Assembly (NCBI GenBank): GCA_038230275.1
Contig: JBBRNO010000023.1
Coordinates: forward strand, 1 to 64,000
Length of the DNA stretch: 64,000 bases
From: JANXXV01 sp038230275
GTDB lineage: Bacteria > Acidobacteriota > Terriglobia > Bryobacterales > Bryobacteraceae
Direction of reading: 5' to 3'
The translations under genes and the position numbers were made by a program. Below, in pieces: positions 52,370-60,676 of the stretch (the first letter of the stretch is position 1; every line of letters starts with the position of its first letter). The notes below the pieces were generated by a model, which was given only the letters and a program-made list of their open reading frames with translations, made no database searches and was not told where the DNA came from.

Positions 52370-52899
52370 TGCGAGTCTCCAGGGAATTGCGAAACAGAGC
52401 CATTTTCGCCGGGCTCTGGAGGAGTATTGCACAAACTGGGGTGCCGGTTTACGGGGTGAATTGGGGACTGCGGGCGTTTTTGCGAAACAGAGCCAATTGC
52501 GACTTTCCTTCTTTCCTTCTGTAGTTTGCCGAGCTCGGTTAGGGCTTGGTAGTAGCTGCGTTCGATGGTGGTGGAGTAGCGGCGGAGTTTATCGAACTCG
52601 CGGGCGTTGGCGTGGAAGCTCTCGGCTAGGGCGGCGTCAGGATCGAGGCCATCCTGCATGTCGATTTCGAAGAGTTGGACTTCTACGCGGCGAGCCCTTT
52701 GCAGACGCCACAAGCTGGCGGCGATTTCGGTTACCAACTGGCATTCCTGGTGGGTGACTGGGTTCCAATCGTTGAGGAGTTCGTGACGGAGTGCCTGGTA
52801 TTCGGCCGGGTCTTCACCGTCGATGACTACGTGTTTCGAGGTGAGGACGTGCCGCAGGGCGTTGTTGCGCATCCTGGCTTTTCCGATTCTTGTCTTCAT
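52366..52899 (-). CDS. Soil-bacterial multicopy family protein of unknown function ('NALRH...GEDPAEYQ' family)
   Basis: The 177-residue, highly charged, helical protein carries NNALRHVLTSKHVVIDGEDP, then ELLNDWNPVTHQECQLVTEI and ASLWRLQRARRVEVQLFE. Similar short proteins occur in many, often repeated, copies in acidobacterial, planctomycete and other soil genomes and have no assigned function. ATG 52899 follows GGGAG; the frame upstream to 53247 is read-through. The C-terminal ~50 residues (Pro/Ser-rich) are variable in this family. The stop overlaps the chitosanase-like gene start. Confidence 0.65.
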   Translation of the reverse strand: MKTRIGKARMRNNALRHVLTSKHVVIDGEDPAEYQALRHELLNDWNPVTHQECQLVTEIAASLWRLQRARRVEVQLFEIDMQDGLDPDAALAESFHANAREFDKLRRYSTTIERSYYQALTELGKLQKERRKVAIGSVSQKRPQSPIHPVNRHPSLCNTPPEPGENGSVSQFPGDSQ

Positions 52900-53054
52900 C
52901 TTCGTGCTCCCTTTGAAAGTTTGGGGCTTCTCTTTCTGGTTTGAGTTTCGATTAATGGCGTACCAGGCGAGGTGTTTTTTGTGGTATGCCCTTGAAATCA
53001 GGGGAAATTGAGGCTTCACTTTTTTGGGATAGGTTTTCGGCGGTGAAAAACCTT

Positions 53055-53087
53055 GGCCGCAGATGCACGCGGATAGACGCGGATAAG
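53055..53087. repeat. Short repeat 'CCGCAGATGCACGCGGATAG...' of the dispersed CGCAGATNNACGC type
   Basis: The 33-bp segment contains two tandem units ACGCGGATA and the leading GCAGATGC unit. Variants of this ~12-bp periodic motif are scattered in intergenic DNA of unrelated soil bacteria. It lies between two divergent genes and is not part of either. Confidence 0.4.
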
Positions 53088-53155
53088 TGGGGTGAACGCC
53101 CTGGAGCTGGTGGATTGGCTTGCCAGCGCGCTGCCAACGATAGTACTCTTGCAAC

Positions 53156-55513
53156 GTGGGCAAAGAAAAGGCGAAGGCGGTTGCGAACTTATCACTCGGA
53201 TTTCCGGAGTTCTCAGAACAGCGGGCGCTGACCCGCGGGGCTAACATTGAAGCCGCCGTGGTCCGCTTTCAGGAATGGATGGAGGCGGACAACTCGCCCA
53301 TCCGTGCTATCCGGCACATTCCAGCGCGCGCCGCCCAGGCCGTCGACATCCCGGAAATGGTCGATTTGAAGTTGCGCAACGCGCTGATCGGCCGGGGCAT
53401 TCATCAGCTCTACACGCACCAGGCCGATGCTTTGGAGGCGGTGGAGGGCGGACGGAACGTGGTGATTGTCACCCCAACCGCCAGCGGGAAAACGCTTTGC
53501 TACAACTTGCCCGTGCTGAACCGGCTGCTGGCCGAACCTGGCGCGCGTGCCATGTACCTGTTCCCCACCAAGGCACTGGCTGAGGATCAACTGCACGAAT
53601 TCCAGGCGGCGGTGGATGCCATGGGTTCCGACATCCGCGCGTTTACCTACGATGGCGATACGCCGCAGGATGCACGGAAAGCAATCCGTGAGCGCGCCAA
53701 TGTGGTTTTTACCAATCCCGACATGCTGCATAGCGGGATTTTGCCGCACCACACAAAATGGGCGAAATGTTTTGAGAATCTGCGCTACTTCGTAATTGAT
53801 GAGCTGCATTATTATCGCGGCGTTTACGGCAGCCATCTGGGGAACCTGATCCGGCGGCTGAAGCGGGTGTGCGAATTCTATGGATCGTCGCCGCAGTTCA
53901 TTTGCTGCTCCGCCACTATCGCCAATCCGCGGGAACTGGCCCAGGCACTTACCGGGAAAGAGTTCGATTTGGTAGACCGCAACGGCGCCCCCAGCGGCGA
54001 GAAATATTTCGTTTTCTATAATCCGCCGGTGGTGAATCGGGAATTGGGAATCCGGCGCAGCTATTTGCATGAGACGCGCCGCATTGCCCTGGAATTTATC
54101 GACCGGCAGCAACAGACGCTCGTTTTTGCCAACAACCGGCTGGCTACTGAGATCCTGATCACCTATCTGAAAGAGGCCTGCGAGCGGCGGAAAATGGCGC
54201 CGGACCTGATTCGCGGCTATCGCGGCGGTTATCTGCCGAAGGAGCGGCGCGAGATTGAGCGCCGGCTTCGCGACGGCGACATCCGGGCCGTGGTGGCGAC
54301 GAATGCCCTGGAACTCGGCATCGATATTGGATCGCTGGATGCGGTGGTGATGGCCGGCTATCCGGGCACCATCGCGTCGACACTGCAGCGCGCGGGCCGC
54401 GCGGGCCGCCGCCAAACCACGTCATTAGCAGTTTTGGTGGCATCCAGCGCGCCGCTGGATCAATATATTGTGGAGCATCCGGACTACTTCTTCACCCGCT
54501 CGCCGGAACACGCGCATATCAATCCGGACAACCTGGAGATCGCGCTGAATCACCTGCGCTGTGCCGCTTTCGAGCTGCCGATTCGCGACGATGAAAAGTT
54601 TGGGCCGCACGACACGGGCGAGCTTTGCCGGTTTCTGGAAGAGACGGGCTTTTTGCACCACTCGGCCGGGGCGTGGCACTGGACTTCCGATACGTATCCG
54701 GCGGACGCGGTGAGCCTGCGCGCCGTAAGCAGCGACAATTTCGTGGTGATCGATATCACTGGCGACCATAAGGTGATCGCGGATGTGTCGTTCCCCACGG
54801 CGCTAACGGCGCTGCATGAGAAAGCTATCTATTTGCATGAAGCGCGGCAGTTCCAAGTAGAGCGCTTTGATTACGAAGGCCGCAAAGCGTATGTGCGGCA
54901 GGTGGACTGCGACTACTTCACGGACGCTATCGACTACACGCAGGTCAAGGTTTTGGAGGAATTCGAATCGCGCCCACTGGCCGGCGCCAGCGCTGTGCAT
55001 GGCGAAGTGCGGGTGAACCGGCAGGTGGTGGGCTGGAAGAAGATCAAGTTCTTCACGCTGGAGAATGTGGGTTCGGGCCATTTGTCGATGCCGGAGCAGG
55101 AGATGCACACTACTTCGTTCTGGCTGCATTTCCCGGCCTCGTTTCTCGCAAAGTTTCCCGGCTTGACGCCTACCGAGAAGCAGAGCGGGTTGGTGGGATT
55201 GGGGAACGCGTTGCAGACGGTGGCGTCGTTGCTGCTGATGTGCGATCCGCGGGATCTGGGCGTCTCGCTCACTGAGGAAATCGCGCAGGGCTTGCAGGCT
55301 TTTGAGCCGAATCTATTCCTTTATGATGCGTATCCGGGAGGGATTGGGCAGAGCGCGCCGTTATTCCAATTGACGTCGAAGCTGCTGGCGCATACCGCGG
55401 ATTTGCTGGCGCAGTGCCAATGTGAGGCCGGGTGCCCGAGCTGCGTGGGTCCGGTGGGGGAAGTGGGGGAACGGGGCAAGGAAGCGGCGGCGGCGTTTCT
55501 GGCGGCGATGTAA
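53156..55513 (+). CDS. DEAD/DEAH-box helicase with DUF1998-type zinc domain (MrfA/YprA/Hrq1-like)
   Basis: The 785-residue SF2 helicase has Walker A PTASGKT near residue 108 and motif II DELHYY. SATIANP is motif III, the second RecA domain has TNALELGIDIG, and motif VI is QRAGRAGR. A C-terminal DUF1998-type region ends with cysteines CQCEAGCPSC, which match the MrfA metal-binding site. MrfA and Hrq1 act in DNA repair (mitomycin-type lesions or interstrand cross-links). The start is GTG 53156 with a weak ribosome site. It is monocistronic and followed by a hairpin. Confidence 0.88.
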   Translation: MGKEKAKAVANLSLGFPEFSEQRALTRGANIEAAVVRFQEWMEADNSPIRAIRHIPARAAQAVDIPEMVDLKLRNALIGRGIHQLYTHQADALEAVEGGRNVVIVTPTASGKTLCYNLPVLNRLLAEPGARAMYLFPTKALAEDQLHEFQAAVDAMGSDIRAFTYDGDTPQDARKAIRERANVVFTNPDMLHSGILPHHTKWAKCFENLRYFVIDELHYYRGVYGSHLGNLIRRLKRVCEFYGSSPQFICCSATIANPRELAQALTGKEFDLVDRNGAPSGEKYFVFYNPPVVNRELGIRRSYLHETRRIALEFIDRQQQTLVFANNRLATEILITYLKEACERRKMAPDLIRGYRGGYLPKERREIERRLRDGDIRAVVATNALELGIDIGSLDAVVMAGYPGTIASTLQRAGRAGRRQTTSLAVLVASSAPLDQYIVEHPDYFFTRSPEHAHINPDNLEIALNHLRCAAFELPIRDDEKFGPHDTGELCRFLEETGFLHHSAGAWHWTSDTYPADAVSLRAVSSDNFVVIDITGDHKVIADVSFPTALTALHEKAIYLHEARQFQVERFDYEGRKAYVRQVDCDYFTDAIDYTQVKVLEEFESRPLAGASAVHGEVRVNRQVVGWKKIKFFTLENVGSGHLSMPEQEMHTTSFWLHFPASFLAKFPGLTPTEKQSGLVGLGNALQTVASLLLMCDPRDLGVSLTEEIAQGLQAFEPNLFLYDAYPGGIGQSAPLFQLTSKLLAHTADLLAQCQCEAGCPSCVGPVGEVGERGKEAAAAFLAAM

Positions 55514-55617
55514 AGGGGAGTTTGCGTTAGCAACCGAGCTGTAACCAAATTCTTTCGTTCGGACGTTCACATTTTGGCAGTTCTGGCGTCTAACCATTGC
55601 GTGAGCTTGCGCGGACG

Positions 55618-55634
55618 CTGAGGCTTTGCCTCAG
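55618..55634 (+). terminator. Hairpin CTGAGGC-TTT-GCCTCAG downstream of the helicase
   Basis: A perfect 7-bp stem with 3-nt loop lies ~105 bp after the helicase stop. No T-run follows. It may terminate the helicase transcript or cap an mRNA end. Confidence 0.35.
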
Positions 55635-55712
55635 ACCCGCGTGATACGATAAAAGTTCCGAACATTTCCGGGTTCCTGTGCGTATGAACCGAGCGGGGGA
55701 CGGTGTATTTTT

Positions 55713-57137
55713 GTGAAGACAAAATGGAAAATTATCGCCGGCGTGGTGGGACTGCTCGTGATTTCGGGCGGGGCTTATGCCGGATATCGATACAATCAGC
55801 GTGGAATCGTAACCGTGCAGACCGGAAGAGCGGTGCGGCAGGATCTGACTGCCGTAGTAACCGCTTCCGGCGAAATTAAACCGCTTAAATACATCAATAT
55901 CGGCGCAAATGCGATGGGCCGGTTGATTGACATTTACGTCAAGGAAGGCGACAAGGTCACGAAGAACCAGGTAGTGGCCCGGTTGGAATCCGTGCAAGCG
56001 CAGGCTGATGTGGCGGCGCAGAAGGCCGCAGTCGGTTCGTCCCAGGCAGATTCGGCGGCCAGCGAAGCTGGGTTGAAAGCAGCGGACGAAAACATTACCA
56101 CGGCGCAGGCGACCGTCGAACGGACGAAGGCGGACCTGCAGCGGATGAAGGTGGACTTCGACCGGTCGGCGGAACTTTTCAAGAATCAGTTGGTAGCCCG
56201 CCAGGATTTCGACCAGAAGAAGTCGCTGTATGACGCGCAGGCAGCGGCGGTTCGGGAAGCTGAGGCGCGCGTGTCCCAGGCGCGGGCGCAACGGGCGCAA
56301 CTGTCTGCTCAGTTGAATTCTTCCCAGCGGCGGATTACGCAAATGGATGCGAATCTGCGCCGGGCGGCCGACGTTCTGGATAAGTTTTCGGCGTACTCCC
56401 CTATTAATGGCGTGGTTACCAATCTACCGGTCCGGGTGGGAGAGACGATGGTAATCGGAATCCAGAATTCGCCGGGAAGCACGATTATGACGATCGCCGA
56501 TATGTCTGTGATTACGGCTGAAGTCAAGGTGGATGAAACCGACATTGTGAACGTTCGCCTGGACCAGGTTGCAGACATCACCATTGATGCCATCCCCGGG
56601 CGCACTTTCAAAGGGCATGTGATTGAGATCGGGAACACGGCGATCCTGCGGTCCACCGGTCTGGCTGCCTCCCAAAGCGCCATTTCCAGCCAGGAAGCGA
56701 AAGATTTCAAAGTGGTGATCGCGATGGATAACCCGCCGGACGAGATTCGGCCTGGACTGTCGTGCACGTCGAAAATCGTCACGGCTACCCGCCAGAAGGC
56801 GCTCACCATCCCGATTCAGGCGTTGACCGTCCGGCAGAAGGGCGATCTTGAGCCGGAAAAGAAAGGCGAACAAGCTAAGAACAGTAACGCCCCGCTTGAC
56901 CCCGTGGCTGAAAAGGCGCGCAAGGAAGAGATTCAGGGCGTTTTCGTCATCACCGCCGAGAAAGCTGAATTTCGGAAGGTGGAGACCGGCATCACCGGCG
57001 CTACCGACATTGAAGTGCTAAGCGGCCTGAAGGATGGCGACGAACTGATCACCGGCAGTTATAAAGTGATCCGCACGCTGCGCAACGAGACCAAGGTGAA
57101 GGTCGACAATAAGGCTCCGGTCAAGACCGAATCTTAG
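55713..57137 (+). CDS. MacA/HlyD-type periplasmic membrane fusion protein
   Basis: The 474-residue protein has one N-terminal membrane helix (residues 6-25). A lipoyl/barrel-sandwich half (GEIKPLKYINIGANAMGRLI), a ~120-residue coiled-coil hairpin (QADVAAQKAAVGSSQADSAA to RRAADVLDK) and a beta-barrel domain (EVKVDETDIVNVRLDQVADI) follow, then a C-terminal membrane-proximal domain with an insertion rich in charged residues (~370-410). It probably bridges an inner-membrane transporter and an outer-membrane channel. GTG start with a purine-rich GGGGGAC upstream. The ABC ATPase follows after 21 bp. Confidence 0.87.
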   Translation: MKTKWKIIAGVVGLLVISGGAYAGYRYNQRGIVTVQTGRAVRQDLTAVVTASGEIKPLKYINIGANAMGRLIDIYVKEGDKVTKNQVVARLESVQAQADVAAQKAAVGSSQADSAASEAGLKAADENITTAQATVERTKADLQRMKVDFDRSAELFKNQLVARQDFDQKKSLYDAQAAAVREAEARVSQARAQRAQLSAQLNSSQRRITQMDANLRRAADVLDKFSAYSPINGVVTNLPVRVGETMVIGIQNSPGSTIMTIADMSVITAEVKVDETDIVNVRLDQVADITIDAIPGRTFKGHVIEIGNTAILRSTGLAASQSAISSQEAKDFKVVIAMDNPPDEIRPGLSCTSKIVTATRQKALTIPIQALTVRQKGDLEPEKKGEQAKNSNAPLDPVAEKARKEEIQGVFVITAEKAEFRKVETGITGATDIEVLSGLKDGDELITGSYKVIRTLRNETKVKVDNKAPVKTES

Positions 57138-57158
57138 GGTACTCTGGAAATATAAACA

Positions 57159-57905
57159 ATGGCACAAGCAGTGGAAGCTGTATCGCCGGCCGAGCGTGGC
57201 GCCCAACTGAAGAAGGACGGGATTGTCATCCGTACCTACGATCTTTGGAAAACCTATATCATGGGCGACCAGGAGATCAACGCGGTTTCGGGCGTGAGTA
57301 TCGAGATCCGGCGCGGGGAATACGTCGCCATCATGGGGCCTTCCGGCAGCGGAAAGTCCACTCTAATGAACCTGATTGGATGTCTGGATTCGCCATCCAA
57401 GGGCGATTATTACATTAACGGGAACCTGGTCAGTTCGATGTCTGACGACCAGCTGGCGCAGATCCGGAATAAAGAGATTGGATTCGTTTTCCAGACGTTC
57501 AACCTGTTGTCTCGTGCGACGGCTTTACACAACGTGGAACTTCCGCTGATTTACGCCGGAGTCAACTCGGACGAGCGCACCAAGCGTGCCGAGAAGGCCT
57601 TGATGCAGGTAGATCTAGCCAAGCGCATGCACCACAAGCCGAATGAGCTTTCCGGCGGCCAACGCCAGCGCGTGGCCATCGCCAGAGCATTGGTGAACGA
57701 TCCGTCGATTCTGCTGGCGGACGAACCGACGGGAAACCTGGATAGCGCCACCGGTGTTGAAATCATGGCGCTGTTTGACCGGCTGCATCAGCAAGGCAAC
57801 ACTATCATCGTGGTAACCCACGAGCACGACATTGCCCTGCACGCGCACCGTATCATCTTCGTTCGCGATGGTAAGGTGGCCAAAGACGAGAAGGTTGAAA
57901 AGTAG
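57159..57905 (+). CDS. ABC transporter ATPase, MacB/LolD subfamily
   Basis: The 248-residue ATPase has Walker A MGPSGSGKST, Q-loop FVFQTFNLL, signature LSGGQRQRVAIARAL, Walker B ILLADEPTGNLDS and H-loop VTHEHD. The LNLLSRATALHNVELPLIYAG-like region is typical of the MacB/LolD/FtsE-like group. A substrate-free N-terminal extension of ~25 residues precedes the fold. No FtsX-like permease gene follows in the next 5 kb, which is unusual for this family. Confidence 0.92.
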   Translation: MAQAVEAVSPAERGAQLKKDGIVIRTYDLWKTYIMGDQEINAVSGVSIEIRRGEYVAIMGPSGSGKSTLMNLIGCLDSPSKGDYYINGNLVSSMSDDQLAQIRNKEIGFVFQTFNLLSRATALHNVELPLIYAGVNSDERTKRAEKALMQVDLAKRMHHKPNELSGGQRQRVAIARALVNDPSILLADEPTGNLDSATGVEIMALFDRLHQQGNTIIVVTHEHDIALHAHRIIFVRDGKVAKDEKVEK

Positions 57906-57920
57906 GCCAGACTGTAACTC

Positions 57921-57937
57921 GACGCCCTTGGCGTTGC
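57921..57937 (+). terminator. Hairpin CGACGCC-CTT-GGCGTTG after the ABC ATPase
   Basis: A 7-bp stem (one G-T pair) lies 16 bp after the ATPase stop and before the next promoter region. No T-run follows, so it is a weak terminator candidate. Confidence 0.35.
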
Positions 57938-58056
57938 GAAACTCTAAGGTTTTCACCCCAATCCTGGACTCGGCAAACCCCTAGTACCCGCGTGTAAGTT
58001 TTGGAAAGTATGAAGTAAACGCTTCATTCTGCCGATTAAGAACACGAGGGGGAACT

Positions 58057-60627
58057 GTGAGCGCTTGTCTGCATTGCGGTAAGCAACTGGCTCTTCTGAA
58101 AACGTTTGCCGGTTCGACGCAATTTTGTTCGGACGACCACCGGCAGCGCTATCAGGATGATTCCAATAGGCTTGCGCTTGACCGTTTGATGCAGACAAAA
58201 GATGGGAAAAGGGTGAGGAAGCAACCTGTCTTGCGCCCTGCACCTGTCCGGGAGGAAAGGCGGGAGGTTCCGCCGCCGCAGATGCCATTCCTAATGCAAA
58301 TCCCCGGCCCGCCGCTTGCGGTTCGTCGTAGACCGGCTGGTAGTACCGTTCCGATTTGGCGCGCCAGCACTACTATTTACCCCCGTGTTCCGGAACTGGA
58401 ATCCAATTCCATTTTCAGCAGTTCAGCCCCGGCCCTGCTGCGGCAGGACTATCGAGAAGCAGGGACCGCCCTGGGGGTTGGCCAGGGTGGAGGCGGAAGT
58501 TCGCATTCCGGATCCGCCAGTGTACTTGTGGTACCGCAGCAAATCCTAAGGGCCGAAAGGCCTTTGCCTCTTAGTCAAACCATTGCGAACGAAGCGGCTG
58601 GATCGAAATCTGTGATGTTCGGCCAGGCCGGATTCAATGGAGTTGAGGATGTGGCAAGAAGTGAGCAAACCGTGAGTGACTTCAATCAGGATCAAAAACC
58701 GCAAAATCGATTTCGGCTTGCCCCGCGGGAGCAGGCTGGACCAAAATTCCCCATGGCCGGCCCGATGGATAGCCGCGACTTCCTGCAGGTACTGGAAGGC
58801 AATGTGCCGCTGGAGCCGTATAGCCTGGATGTCGTTCATTTTCCTGCCGGATGGTCGTTGGGAGAGTTGTCACTTTCTACGCTGACGACCACAGGATTTG
58901 AGGGACTGGACGACTTGATCGCCGAATACGCGCCGGCACCAGTGGAGTTGGTTGCTGAGCCGGAACCGGAACCGGAGCCTGAACCGGCACCCGTGGTGGC
59001 CCCGGCGGCGCCTCGAACTGCCTTCTTTCCGGTTGCTTCCAAGCCGGTGGCCCCGGCCCACGCCAAGATCATCCAAGGTTATCCGCCATTGCCAACCGCG
59101 GCTCGGGATGCGGGCGGCGAGCCAATTTTCGATGTGAAACCGCTGCGGCCGCGGATGGTGGCCGGACCGAACCCGAACGCTCCGAAGCCGGTCGCGGTAC
59201 AACCTGCGGCGGCGCCTGTGGCAACGCCCCCCGTGGCATCCCCTGCCGCCTCCAAACCTGTGGCAGCCCCCATTGCTGCCAAGCCCGCTGCGCCGATCGT
59301 AACGGCCCCTCCGGCTCCAGTTCGAGCTAACCCGATAATCCAGAAACCGGTCCCAGCTAGTCCTGTTGTCGCCCGGCCATCTCAGACTATCGCAACGCCT
59401 CCGGCAGCACAGCCCGTTAAGACGCCTCCGGTCAAGGTTGCCCCTGCCGCTCCTCCGGCACCGGCGCCGCGGCTGGTGCCGCAACCGACGGTTACCGTAA
59501 AGCCTGCGGTTGCTCCTTCCGTTACCGTACGGCCCGCCGCGGCAGCAAGTGTCGCGCCGCCCGCCGCTCCGGTCGAAAAACCAGCGCCTCCTCCAGTCGT
59601 CGAACCGGTCGTTAAGCCTGCGGCCGCGGCAGCGCCCCTAGCTCCGGCAGCCACGCCGGAGAAGCCGAAGATCAACGTCCGGCCGGCCTCTACGCCGTCG
59701 GTTGCGCCGGCGCCCACCCCATTAATCGAACGCGAGAATCGCCCGGCACAGCGTCCGGCGCCCAGCAGTCCCAGCCGGCCTGCCATGGCCGCGCGAGACG
59801 GAAATGCGCTTACGGCTGAGCGGCCAGAGCCGGAAATTGCCGCGAAACCTGCACAACAGCTCAAGCCGAAGCTGATGCCGATCCGGAAGAGCGAACCGGC
59901 CTTCACCAGCACAGTCGCCGTTGAGGAATTTCCCACTTTCGGGATGCATCAAATGGAACCGACCCCGTTTGGAAGGTTCTGGGGTAACGCGTCCAAGCTG
60001 GTGAAATCGGCTGCGGTTGCGGCGGCGGCGGCCGTCATCCTGACCGCCGGTTACTATATCTTCCGGCCGAGCCAATCCGCTGAACCGGCCTACGTTCCTG
60101 GCCCTACTGCCATCAGCGAAGGTAGTGCACCGGGCATGGTGATTGGGGGCGGTGGCTGGACCACGAACTGGGGCTCGGACGTTCCCGTTAATAAGGGTAA
60201 ACAGATTTCTTTGTTCCGTCCGTCCATGTCGATGACCGATTACCGCTTTGAGTTCCGGGGCCAAATTGAGAAGAAGGCCGTCGGATGGATCTTCCGCGCC
60301 GCGAATCCGAAGAATTATCACGTGCAAAAGATCGAGATCATCAAGACCGGATTGAACCCCATTGTGGCGCTGATTAAATACTCCGTAATCAAGGGCGTAG
60401 AGGGAACCCATACGCAAGTCATGCTGCCCAGTGACTTCAAAATGGACACGGCCTACAAGGTGCGCTTAGAGGTAAAGGGCAACAAATTCACCACCTATAT
60501 CCAGGACAAGCTGGTGGATTTCGAGACAGACGATCAAATTAAAACTGGCGGCGCCGGCTTCTACACTGCGCAGGGCGAACGCGCGCAAATCCGGTCCTCT
60601 CAAATCGCCTATCTTGGCGCCAAGTAG
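58057..60627 (+). CDS. Zinc-ribbon / Pro-Ala linker / single-helix / beta-sandwich protein of unknown function
   Basis: The 856-residue protein has a metal-binding head (C4-x2-C7 ... C24-x3-H28, FCS-like treble clef) and a region of low complexity. An EP tract lies near residue 307, followed by ~270 residues of alternating P/A/V blocks. A membrane helix is at about 651-669 (AAVAAAAAVILTAGYY). A C-terminal ~150-residue concanavalin/LamG or DUF1080-like domain follows (WTTNWGSDVPVNKGKQISLF; FRFRGQ-like; VRLEVKGNKFTTYI). With N-in topology the linker would be cytoplasmic and the beta-sandwich periplasmic. GTG start with GAGGGGG upstream. It pairs with the TPR gene 49 bp downstream. Confidence 0.6.
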   Translation: MSACLHCGKQLALLKTFAGSTQFCSDDHRQRYQDDSNRLALDRLMQTKDGKRVRKQPVLRPAPVREERREVPPPQMPFLMQIPGPPLAVRRRPAGSTVPIWRASTTIYPRVPELESNSIFSSSAPALLRQDYREAGTALGVGQGGGGSSHSGSASVLVVPQQILRAERPLPLSQTIANEAAGSKSVMFGQAGFNGVEDVARSEQTVSDFNQDQKPQNRFRLAPREQAGPKFPMAGPMDSRDFLQVLEGNVPLEPYSLDVVHFPAGWSLGELSLSTLTTTGFEGLDDLIAEYAPAPVELVAEPEPEPEPEPAPVVAPAAPRTAFFPVASKPVAPAHAKIIQGYPPLPTAARDAGGEPIFDVKPLRPRMVAGPNPNAPKPVAVQPAAAPVATPPVASPAASKPVAAPIAAKPAAPIVTAPPAPVRANPIIQKPVPASPVVARPSQTIATPPAAQPVKTPPVKVAPAAPPAPAPRLVPQPTVTVKPAVAPSVTVRPAAAASVAPPAAPVEKPAPPPVVEPVVKPAAAAAPLAPAATPEKPKINVRPASTPSVAPAPTPLIERENRPAQRPAPSSPSRPAMAARDGNALTAERPEPEIAAKPAQQLKPKLMPIRKSEPAFTSTVAVEEFPTFGMHQMEPTPFGRFWGNASKLVKSAAVAAAAAVILTAGYYIFRPSQSAEPAYVPGPTAISEGSAPGMVIGGGGWTTNWGSDVPVNKGKQISLFRPSMSMTDYRFEFRGQIEKKAVGWIFRAANPKNYHVQKIEIIKTGLNPIVALIKYSVIKGVEGTHTQVMLPSDFKMDTAYKVRLEVKGNKFTTYIQDKLVDFETDDQIKTGGAGFYTAQGERAQIRSSQIAYLGAK

Positions 60628-60676
60628 CATAACGGGAAAACACCAACACAGGACAATAGCACTACAGGAAAACACC

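Noticed and set aside
53250..55500. Long reverse-strand frames over the helicase
   Set aside because: High-GC antisense frames; the forward frame carries all helicase motifs.
58930..59700. Reverse-strand Gly/Arg-rich long frames over the Pro/Ala linker
   Set aside because: Mirror of the low-complexity P/A coding repeat; no conserved sequence.
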